From Stenotrophomonas sp. WZN-1 (GTDB lineage: Bacteria; Pseudomonadota; Gammaproteobacteria; Xanthomonadales; Xanthomonadaceae), in NCBI RefSeq assembly GCF_002192255.1, contig NZ_CP021768.1:2250001-2314000 (forward strand): a stretch of 64,000 nucleotides of DNA, in the 5' to 3' direction. A model generated the notes under the pieces. That model had not been told where the DNA came from and searched no databases. It was given only the letters and a program-made list of their open reading frames with translations. Within the stretch, counting starts at the first letter, position 1. Each line of letters opens with the position of its first letter. This document shows, one piece after another, positions 23,875-30,958 of this stretch. The translations under genes and the position numbers were made by a program.

Positions 23875-24576
23875 CTAGACCTTCCACGTCCAGTTGGAAC
23901 CATGAATGCGGCGATTGCCCTGCTGGTTCCAGGTGTAGGGCTTCCACATCAACGCCGGCGGCGCGCCACCGTACTTTGACTCATCCGCCAGCCGGGTGAA
24001 CACCTCGTCGGTAATCCACGTGGACGGTTCCAGGTCCAGCTCGGTCAGCTTAGCAGCGTGATTGGCAGCGCGCCCCACCCATACGATGTCATTACCGCCG
24101 CGCACCCCGGTGCGCGCAGCGCGGATTGTACTGCTGTCGATTCCGACCACCTGCTTCACGGTGCCGGCCCAGTGCGGATACTGGCACCGCAGTGCCGGCA
24201 CGACGATATTCTTGACCGCGTAGTTGATTTTCAACCCTGCCTTGGCTGCTGGCGTGGCTTGCCGGTCACCGACCCAGATACCCATGACGCGGTCACCGTC
24301 GTAGGAGGTAATCTTGCCGCCCTCCTTCTTGATGATGGTGGCGGCGCAATGCAGGAACGCTTTGTAGATCTCCGCGCTCAGCCACCAATGTTCGGCATCG
24401 ACCATCTTGGTAGAACCCTTGAGGTCTGCGTACAGCACGGTGGCGCGATCGAACTCGACCGCCTCATTGCCCAGCCGCAGATCCTCAGGATCGGGCACAA
24501 CCTGCCCTTGCCGAGTTGACCACCTACTTTGCGCAATCGCTTCCACTGCCGCCGTCATCTCTTCCAGCAAGGCCAT
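23875..24576 (-). CDS. pycC: Pycsar class III nucleotide cyclase
   Basis: A 233-residue cytosolic protein consisting essentially of one class III cyclase domain (about 40-200). The metal-binding aspartates are present in LYADLKGST (D51) and SYDGDRVMGIW (D95). VVGIDSS is typical of Pycsar cyclases, and GRAANHAAKL supplies the Asn (N172) of the transition-state motif, with Lys (K176) in the usual Arg place. Pycsar cyclases make cCMP or cUMP on phage infection; which one is made here cannot be read. It starts 2 bp after the effector stop, so the two are an operon of effector then cyclase. Confidence 0.86.
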   Translation of the reverse strand: MALLEEMTAAVEAIAQSRWSTRQGQVVPDPEDLRLGNEAVEFDRATVLYADLKGSTKMVDAEHWWLSAEIYKAFLHCAATIIKKEGGKITSYDGDRVMGIWVGDRQATPAAKAGLKINYAVKNIVVPALRCQYPHWAGTVKQVVGIDSSTIRAARTGVRGGNDIVWVGRAANHAAKLTELDLEPSTWITDEVFTRLADESKYGGAPPALMWKPYTWNQQGNRRIHGSNWTWKV

Positions 24577-24578
24577 GG

Positions 24579-25499
24579 TCAGTCCCTCGGTCCAGCGGCG
24601 AGAATCCGGGCGCGGATCTGCTCGCAAGCCGGTGCCAGCAAGGCACGGGCATCGGCACCTGGTTTGTAACGATAGGGAACGGTCGTCAGCCCGGCCAGGT
24701 CACTCGGCAGCTTCAACTTGTCCTCGCGCGGCTCCATTAGGAAGGCGCGCCGACGTCCCAAGAAGCCAATGAACATGCCCAGCTCGAAGACGACGTTGTC
24801 GCGCATGACCGGCCACTCGTCGCCACGGCTAATCACCATGTCATCGGCATGCGCCACGGCAATCGCAAAGTCGGCCTGTTCCAACTGACTTTCCAGCTCA
24901 TCCAGCGTGTAGTTGGCCGCGCGGAAGACACCGTGGTCCCAGACCACCGTCAGGAAGGGGTCATGCTCGAAATGCTGAACCAGCAGGCGGGTGACCGGCA
25001 GCGCCTCCACTGAGGACATCACGAAGACCCGGACCTGTTCGCGGGGCGTGGTGATCATCCGGTTGCGCTCCTTCAGCCGGCGCGACAGGTTAGCCGCCAG
25101 CCGTCGCCAGATCACCGGGTGCGCATCGGCGATGCGACTGAAATCGCTTTCAGGCACCTTCAACACCACAGTAGGTTCGGTGGCGGTTATGGTCGCCGCA
25201 CGCAACTGGGTGGGTTCGATGGCTGCCATCTCTCCAACGTGGTCGCCGACGCGGCGGGTGTTGACCACCTTGCCATTGACGACCACGTTGACCGCGCCCG
25301 CCACAATAAAAAACACATCGGTCTCAGCGTCGTCCTGGGTAATAAACGAGCCGCCAGCCGGCACTTCCAAGATTTCTCCGGCTTCGGCCAGCTGAACCGC
25401 CGCCCCCTCCAGCCCAGCCAGCGTCCGGAACTCGGCCAAGGCCGCCACCAGTCGCCTGCCGCCGTCCGCAGAAAGTCGCTCCACAATGCTTGCCGCCAT
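24579..25499 (-). CDS. pycTIR: Pycsar effector: cyclic-nucleotide-binding domain plus TIR
   Basis: A 306-residue protein. Residues about 30-135 are a cNMP-binding beta-roll (FFIVAGAVNVVVNGK; phosphate-binding cassette HVGEMAAIEPTQLRAATITA with G89 and E90). Residues about 155-306 are a TIR-like domain of the CAP12/Pycsar type, with VRVFVMSS at the start and DNVVFELGMFIGFLGRRRAF containing the likely catalytic Glu (E239). In known systems the cyclic pyrimidine activates the TIR to degrade NAD+ and arrest the infected cell. The ATG at 25499 has a GGGGGAG Shine-Dalgarno. Divergent from the tandem-cyclase gene. Confidence 0.87.
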   Translation of the reverse strand: MAASIVERLSADGGRRLVAALAEFRTLAGLEGAAVQLAEAGEILEVPAGGSFITQDDAETDVFFIVAGAVNVVVNGKVVNTRRVGDHVGEMAAIEPTQLRAATITATEPTVVLKVPESDFSRIADAHPVIWRRLAANLSRRLKERNRMITTPREQVRVFVMSSVEALPVTRLLVQHFEHDPFLTVVWDHGVFRAANYTLDELESQLEQADFAIAVAHADDMVISRGDEWPVMRDNVVFELGMFIGFLGRRRAFLMEPREDKLKLPSDLAGLTTVPYRYKPGADARALLAPACEQIRARILAAGPRD

Positions 25500-25632
25500 A
25501 CTCCCCCCTTGAAAGTGTGAACTGTCTCCCAATATACGGCAAATGAACCAGTCGAAACCCGGCTGGCACCCGGCCCGAGAGCGATGCGACCCGCTCTGGC
25601 CCGGTCTCCAATTGGCCGCAGGGAGCTGGACG
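25500..25632. promoter_or_regulatory. Divergent promoter region of the Pycsar-like locus
   Basis: The 133-bp spacer serves both arms of the locus. On the plus strand TTGAAA (25509-25514), 17 bases, then ATATAC (25532-25537) resembles a sigma-70 promoter about 90 bases before the tandem-cyclase start. The same AT-rich spot reads TATATT on the minus strand and could be the -10 for pycTIR, so the promoters probably overlap. GGGAG at 25621 is the ribosome site for the ATG at 25633. Confidence 0.4.
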
Positions 25633-27165
25633 ATGGGACATAGCTGGAAGGAAGACCGCACCAAGAAGCGCCTCGCCACCCGGTACGAGGAAGTCCGTAA
25701 GGTCGACATTCGTGACTACACTCGCGAAACCTCGCTGGACAACATAGCGGTCAACCGCGCCTATCGGGTTAACGGCGCGCATGTCTATATCGACATTGTC
25801 AATCTCCAGGACATGCTCAACTGCACCAATGTCGAAGGCGAAACGTGCCACAAGCGCACTCTCCGCTTCCTGAATCAGCACTATCGCGCCGTCCACCGCA
25901 TCTTGGTCGAGAGCGAGGCAGTCCGCGTTGACTTCCACAACCAACGGTTGCATGCGGTGGTCACCAAGCCCTATGGCGATGCTGACGAACGTGCACGGGT
26001 TGAGCGCGCGGTGGCCATTGCCCAGCTGACGATCGACGTGCTGGCCGAAACGGGCGATACCGATGAGCACATCCCCAATGCCCAAGTCCGGGTGGGCATC
26101 GACAGCGGCATGGCGCTGGCCGTCAACAACGGTCGCCGCGCCAGCCGCGAGCCGCTCTTCCTGGGCTCCCCGGCCAATCAGGCTGCCAAGTGCGCAGGCC
26201 ATGGCGTGGCGGAGGGCATTTACCTCACCCATGGTGCACGGGCGCTGCTCGAGCTGCCGGCGCTGAGCGGCGACAAAGACCGCACCACGCCACTGACCCA
26301 GGACCAGGTCGCGGCCTGCGTCGAGGCTGCAGATCTGGGCGTGTCCAAAACGCGGATCATCGAGCTCTGGAAGGAGGAGCAGGAGGACCTGCCCATCGGC
26401 GACTTCGAGTTCAGCCGACCTGCCCCGCCGATCTCCGATCTGAACTTTAGTCTGCTTAGCGCTGCTAACTCCAAGCGCTTCGAAGGTGTGTCGCTGTATG
26501 CAGACATCGACGGCTTCACCAACTTCGTCGACAAGCATCTGGAAGAGGATCCGGAGCATCTGGTACGTGCTCTCCATGTGCTGCGCTCAGAGCTGGATGC
26601 GGTTGTGCACCTGGACTTCGCCGGGCGGCGTATTCGCTTCATCGGCGACTGCCTGCAGGGCGTGCTGCTGGAGGGGACCTCGTATGAGACCGATACCGAA
26701 GCGACGGTGAGTACAGCTGTGCAGTGCGCGGGTGCACTGCGCAGCAGTTTCGCTGCGGCCATTGATCACCTCAACTCCGAGGGTTCGACCACTGAGCAGT
26801 TGGGGCTGGCGATCGGCTTTGAGCTGGGCCCGCTGGCACTGTCCAGGCTGGGCATGAAGGGAAGTTTGCTGCGGTGCGCAACCGGGAGGGCCGTACTGGC
26901 CTCGGAGGCAGAACAGCGACAGTGCAATGGCGTGCAGACCGCGATCGGCGAAAAGGCCTTCAATGCCGGTACCGACGCAGTTCGCCGCGTCTTCACATCT
27001 GACCGAAAGGTGGACAACCTCGACTACGCAGCGGCGGTTGAAGAGCTTGCCGCGTCGGGTGACCGGGTAGCCAAGGCGGTGTTGGCGGCCCATTACGCAG
27101 AAGCAGCACCCGCAGTGGTTCCCGCCCTTGAACAGCCAATCCGTCCGCACGCAGATATCCGCTGA
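25633..27165 (+). CDS. Tandem class III cyclase-like protein with complementary half-sites
   Basis: A 510-residue cytosolic protein with two class III cyclase-like domains. Domain 1 (about 45-205) has HVYIDIVNLQDML (D54), but the second metal Asp is replaced (FHNQRLHAVV, N103). It keeps VGIDSG and LGSPANQAAK with N182 and K186, as in the neighbouring PycC. Domain 2 (about 282-435) has both metal aspartates (SLYADIDGFT, D291; RFIGDCLQG, D339) but has lost the Asn/Lys motif (GSLLRCATGRA). Together they could form one active site, as the C1/C2 halves of animal adenylyl cyclases do. First gene of an overlapping operon with the E2-like gene. The signal made, if any, is unknown. Confidence 0.75.
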   Translation: MGHSWKEDRTKKRLATRYEEVRKVDIRDYTRETSLDNIAVNRAYRVNGAHVYIDIVNLQDMLNCTNVEGETCHKRTLRFLNQHYRAVHRILVESEAVRVDFHNQRLHAVVTKPYGDADERARVERAVAIAQLTIDVLAETGDTDEHIPNAQVRVGIDSGMALAVNNGRRASREPLFLGSPANQAAKCAGHGVAEGIYLTHGARALLELPALSGDKDRTTPLTQDQVAACVEAADLGVSKTRIIELWKEEQEDLPIGDFEFSRPAPPISDLNFSLLSAANSKRFEGVSLYADIDGFTNFVDKHLEEDPEHLVRALHVLRSELDAVVHLDFAGRRIRFIGDCLQGVLLEGTSYETDTEATVSTAVQCAGALRSSFAAAIDHLNSEGSTTEQLGLAIGFELGPLALSRLGMKGSLLRCATGRAVLASEAEQRQCNGVQTAIGEKAFNAGTDAVRRVFTSDRKVDNLDYAAAVEELAASGDRVAKAVLAAHYAEAAPAVVPALEQPIRPHADIR

Positions 27166-28040
27166 TGGCGCTGGCCTTCGATCTGCTGCAAAGCGTGGCA
27201 TCGGACTACGGTGCCACGCTGCACCGCGCTGCAGGCGGTGGACGGGCTGAGATCTCGATCACTCCTCCAGGCGGAGCTGTGCGCGTGTTCACCCTGGCGA
27301 TCACCATCATCGGGGTGAACGTGGCTGCCCGGGAAGTCCCAGGATATGACCAACTTCCGCATTTCTGCCCTGATCGACACATCAACGCTGACGCAACCTT
27401 CTGCTTGGGGTGGGGTGAAGACAAGCCGGGGCACATCATCGACGATGCCGCAGCTAGACAGTGGTGGTCGACCGTGTATCGCTTCTTGGCCCAGCAAATC
27501 ATCGCAAATGTACGCAGGGTCTTCCCCGGCGCTGAAAACGGCCGCGCCCATGGCGACGCAGCCAGGCACCAGGCTATCGCAGAGCAAGCGGCCGAATGCT
27601 TGGGCCCAGAATTCAAGGCGGCGGCGCAAGCCGGACTTTTCGAAGTCCGGAAAGATGAGCGGCCGGGCAAGCATCGTCTTGAACTCTGGCGTAGCGGTCG
27701 ACTGCTCGCTCGCGTTTCGCTCCGCAGCAAAGCCCTGCTTTCGGAGAAGCTGCCCTGCCCTTGCGGCTGCCAGCCGGAGCGCACGATAGCGGAATGCGGG
27801 GACCACGCCCAAGCTTTGGCGACCTTCGTCTTGGAGCGGCACCGCTGTGCGGTCGCCGACAGGGCCTTCCTTGATCAATTCGCCGCAGCGGGAGCGACGT
27901 GCTGCGGAACCCTGGAAACATGCGGTATTCGCAAGGCCATCCGGCGTAAGCAACTCGCATCCATGAAGAATGAGGGCTCTCAACATGCAAGAAGTTCCAA
28001 GTACTGGCGACCACCTGCCAAGTCAAAGCGACCGCGTTAG
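27165..28040 (+). CDS. E2 ubiquitin-conjugating-like protein with Cys-rich tail
   Basis: A 291-residue protein. Residues about 1-150 look like a bacterial E2 fold; LPHFCPDRHINADATFCLGW gives the conserved His region and candidate catalytic Cys80 (compare the H-x-N...G-x-x-CL pattern of E2 proteins). Residues about 195-270 are Cys-rich (LPCPCGC, ECGDHAQ, HRCAVAD, TCCGTLETCG), perhaps zinc-binding, and a basic tail follows. No E1, ubiquitin-like or JAB-protease gene is seen nearby, as in E2-only CBASS loci. ATG overlaps the preceding TGA (TGATG) and the 3' end overlaps the effector start by 56 bp, so expression is tightly linked. Confidence 0.68.
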   Translation: MALAFDLLQSVASDYGATLHRAAGGGRAEISITPPGGAVRVFTLAITIIGVNVAAREVPGYDQLPHFCPDRHINADATFCLGWGEDKPGHIIDDAAARQWWSTVYRFLAQQIIANVRRVFPGAENGRAHGDAARHQAIAEQAAECLGPEFKAAAQAGLFEVRKDERPGKHRLELWRSGRLLARVSLRSKALLSEKLPCPCGCQPERTIAECGDHAQALATFVLERHRCAVADRAFLDQFAAAGATCCGTLETCGIRKAIRRKQLASMKNEGSQHARSSKYWRPPAKSKRPR

Positions 28041-28509
28041 TGCTGCATGGCAGCAGCTGCAACTTGTCCTTGGCTTCTTTTCGCGAGTAGACACGAAGCT
28101 ATCGGTCGGCCTTGGCATTAACCTGGGCATGCTGGCTATGCTGGCCACCCGACTCCCTAAGCCGGAAGAGCTTACGTTACTTGTCTCTGTCGTCAGCGTA
28201 CTGTTCCTGACGCCACTCACATTGAGCTTCTGGAACTTGTGGTGGGGTTACTTCCCCGACCTTCGTGGCGGATCCGATTCGCTGATCTTCTTTCGTCGAA
28301 TCGACAGATTGACAGAATCCGACTTCCTGCGCGCCTGTGAGACCAGAACACTGGATGGGCTGGAGCGCGATCTGCTGAGTCAATGCTGGAGAAATTCTAA
28401 GATATTGTCTTCAAAGTTCAGGTCTTTGAAGCGAACATATCTTGCCACTAGCCTGGCCATTGCACCTTGGATGGCGCTCATTACCGTATTGCCGCCCCCT
28501 CCAAAGTAA
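27985..28509 (+). CDS. PycTM-type membrane effector
   Basis: A 174-residue protein. A soluble N-terminus precedes VDTKLSVGLGIN at the start of helix 1 (about 37-56). Helix 2 spans about 61-85, and a third hydrophobic segment about 152-170. GYFPDLRGGSDSLIFFRRI after helix 2 and QCWRNSKILSSKF before the last helix match the pattern of Pycsar PycTM effectors (DUF5706-like). Those effectors are thought to disrupt the inner membrane when bound by a cyclic nucleotide. The ATG at 27985 has GAGGG 9 bases upstream; an in-frame ATG at 27970 is an alternative. It overlaps the E2-like gene, a third member of the same operon. Confidence 0.74.
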   Translation: MQEVPSTGDHLPSQSDRVSAAWQQLQLVLGFFSRVDTKLSVGLGINLGMLAMLATRLPKPEELTLLVSVVSVLFLTPLTLSFWNLWWGYFPDLRGGSDSLIFFRRIDRLTESDFLRACETRTLDGLERDLLSQCWRNSKILSSKFRSLKRTYLATSLAIAPWMALITVLPPPPK

Positions 28510-28573
28510 GAGCGGCCGCTTGAGCCAGTCCCCACTCTCGCCTCATCCTTTTGATGGAGTGCTGTCATAGATA

Positions 28574-29941
28574 CTAGATTGGTGGGTGAACAACCGCGAT
28601 TCCGCGGCCTTCTCTAGGTCCACGAAACGACCTGATCTCCCTCAGTCTGGATACCACTCGCTCATGTTCCCGTCGCCGCACGCTACCTTTATCGCAGCGA
28701 CCAAGAGTTCTCAGGCTTGGATGCCGAAAGTGGATTGGGCAACTATAGGATGCCTCCCGTTGAAGCAGCGCCCAGTGCGGTCTATCGGTTACTCCATCCA
28801 GAATCGCGCGTTGATCAGATCCACAGAACGCCTCCTGGATCTCCGCGAGCGCGCGAACCCAATGTTGGAATGAACTGATCAGGCAGAGCTGCGCCGCGTG
28901 CAAGCTTGCAAGCCCAAAGTCAGAACCAGTGCTGGCCTCAGACGCTCGAGCCAGCCATCGCTCCATTCGCTCGAACTCGCGGCTCCACTGAAGTCGCCAA
29001 AGTGTATAGGCCTGTCCCAAGCAGCACATGTCTGGCTGAATGTAGATCTGCTTGCTCCTCCCATGCCCAAGCCCTCCCATAGCAGCTGTTGCGTATTTCC
29101 AACACGCGCCATGACCTCGCAGATAGCTTCGGCGGAGGTGGCGCGCAACGCATCTAAAGAGAAGCTCGTACGGCTGGAGCGTGTTGTCGGCTGACCGCTG
29201 AAATTCAGCTTCCAGCAGACGTGTCACCCTAGCGACATTCGGGACCAACTGGAAGCCTACAGGTGCCGGCTCCATGGCGGCAGCGATTCGTGAATTTGGG
29301 TTCAGATCCAACGCTCGCCAGTTCCATGCGGCCCTGTCGTTCGGCGATCGGGAGCCCCATAGAGGGAAAGCGCGCCCAGTTCCTGGCTGCTGATAGCCAG
29401 CACTGAGTTGCTCAGTGTGTGACTGCCAACCCTCCAGCTCATCGAGCGCGATAACCACAGAGTCAATCTGGCGACTGTCTCTTAGTACCGGGGCGGGCAG
29501 AGGCAGAAGAGATTTCCCGCAGCGCAGACAAACGAATCCATTGCAGCTCACGCCTTTGGTTTCCAGTGCATTGCCGCAAATCGGACAACGCTCTTGAAGC
29601 GGCCGGCCATGAATGAAGCAGTTTCGAAAGATGCGATCTTGCTGATGCCCATAGTGCATGCCGAAACCAATGCACACTGGGCAGTACCGCAATTCATCCT
29701 CAGGGAGCCATCGTCGCGGGTCGGCAAGCATGCGAGCCACCTCGCGCAGCTCTTCCTGCTTGGCCAAGCACGTGGCTGTACCCGTGTCAGGCAAGAGCAC
29801 CGACTGATCAGTCAAATGGAATCGCCATGCTCGTTTCGTCTTTAGCCAAGCTACGCGGGAGTGATTCAGCCAACCCAGAATCTGAACGATCGACCACGAT
29901 GAGCAGTAGTCATCGATCAGGAGTCGACTCCAGGCAATCAT
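28574..29941 (-). CDS. tniQ: TniQ-family target-selection protein
   Basis: A 455-residue protein. TniQ-type zinc-finger residues are visible: LRYCPVC (C87, C90), FRNCFIHGRPL (C108, H111), RCPICG (C119, C122) and CLRCG (C138, C141). The rest is a divergent C-terminal part without a motif I can name. TniQ/TnsD proteins recognise the target DNA and recruit TnsC. Its start overlaps the TnsC stop by four bases. It starts unusually with a hydrophobic/aromatic segment, so an upstream start or N-terminal loss cannot be excluded. Confidence 0.75.
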   Translation of the reverse strand: MIAWSRLLIDDYCSSWSIVQILGWLNHSRVAWLKTKRAWRFHLTDQSVLLPDTGTATCLAKQEELREVARMLADPRRWLPEDELRYCPVCIGFGMHYGHQQDRIFRNCFIHGRPLQERCPICGNALETKGVSCNGFVCLRCGKSLLPLPAPVLRDSRQIDSVVIALDELEGWQSHTEQLSAGYQQPGTGRAFPLWGSRSPNDRAAWNWRALDLNPNSRIAAAMEPAPVGFQLVPNVARVTRLLEAEFQRSADNTLQPYELLFRCVARHLRRSYLRGHGACWKYATAAMGGLGHGRSKQIYIQPDMCCLGQAYTLWRLQWSREFERMERWLARASEASTGSDFGLASLHAAQLCLISSFQHWVRALAEIQEAFCGSDQRAILDGVTDRPHWALLQREASYSCPIHFRHPSLRTLGRCDKGSVRRREHERVVSRLREIRSFRGPREGRGIAVVHPPI

Positions 29942-30951
29942 GCGCGTTCCTGGCGACCGACTCGACTACGGCGGCCGGCGGTGATTAACGCAGGTGGACT
30001 GCGTGCACCATAGTCCGAATCTGCGATTGCTCGTTCCCAGTCACCGCGGGAAAGTACGAGGTCATCGGCATCGCTGGCCTCCGCGTCGAGTCCCACCAAC
30101 ATCAGCGCTTCGGCTATCCATTGCATGCTCACACCCTCTCGCTCTATTGAGCCTCCAGAGCGTGCACGGAACGCCTCAAACATATCGTTGGCACACTTCT
30201 CAAGTCGAAATCCATGGTTGTAGGCACGCGGCCATAGGTACTGGGTGTAGGACCACCCAGATCCCGCCGGATACTCCGTTTCCTCATCGCAACAGCGCAG
30301 GCACACCCGAATATCCGTCGCATCCTGCAGGCTTCTGAATTCATTGAGTCGGGACATGAACCTCTCGCTAAGATCAGGCATCTGAACTTTGAGTCTGTCA
30401 TGCAGTGCGCACAACTGGCTTTGACCAAAGAGGACCACTGTCACCTTGATATCGCGCACGGAGAGCCAATTGACCAATCGCTTCAGCCATCCGAGCTCTT
30501 TCGCATGGAGGTTCTGGGCTTCGTCGATCACGAAGAAGAGACGTCTCCCGACTATCGCTAGGGAATAGAGCGCTCGTTCAATCTGATTTCGCTTTCCAGT
30601 CAGCGTGCGATCGATGCGCCCCTCATAGCCGATCTCGGACAGTAGGTCCTCAATCAGTGCACCTTCTGCTGGCACCTCCTTGGATGAGGGTTCGTAGACT
30701 ATGAAGCCACAGCCCGGAAACTGAGTGGCCGCAAGCTTTCGCAGAGCAGCTATGCAGGATGACTTGCCAGAAAGTGGGTGGGCCCAGAAGGCAACTGAGG
30801 ATCGCGCACGCCTAGCTTTGTCGAAGGTAAGTGTGGCCGCCTCCCTTACGACAGGTGTAGCAAGTACCGCATTCGCTCTCAGAAGCGGATGATCGGCGAG
30901 TAGATCTGGATAGGTTGCGCGGATAGCCGCCACATTGTCATGAGCGCACAT
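29938..30951 (-). CDS. tnsC: TnsC/TniB-like AAA+ transposition ATPase
   Basis: A 337-residue AAA+ protein. Walker A is AHPLSGKSS (K63), with Ala in the usual first Gly place. Walker B is FFVIDEAQNLHAK. It regulates TnsB activity and carries target information from TniQ. The ATG at 30951 is taken because GAGG lies 5 bases upstream and only 7 bp separate it from the TnsB stop; an upstream in-frame codon at 31017 would overlap TnsB. Four-base overlap with tniQ follows. Confidence 0.78.
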   Translation of the reverse strand: MCAHDNVAAIRATYPDLLADHPLLRANAVLATPVVREAATLTFDKARRARSSVAFWAHPLSGKSSCIAALRKLAATQFPGCGFIVYEPSSKEVPAEGALIEDLLSEIGYEGRIDRTLTGKRNQIERALYSLAIVGRRLFFVIDEAQNLHAKELGWLKRLVNWLSVRDIKVTVVLFGQSQLCALHDRLKVQMPDLSERFMSRLNEFRSLQDATDIRVCLRCCDEETEYPAGSGWSYTQYLWPRAYNHGFRLEKCANDMFEAFRARSGGSIEREGVSMQWIAEALMLVGLDAEASDADDLVLSRGDWERAIADSDYGARSPPALITAGRRSRVGRQERA

Positions 30952-30958
30952 AAGAACC

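Noticed and set aside
23875..28509. CBASS locus
   Set aside because: The cyclases have class III cyclase motifs (ADxxG, GD, NxAA), not the GS-x-x-x-G and DxD of CD-NTases.
28563..28580. TGTCATAGATAC as the left end just after TniQ
   Set aside because: Only the first five bases match the right terminus, there is no duplication, and it would leave no cargo.
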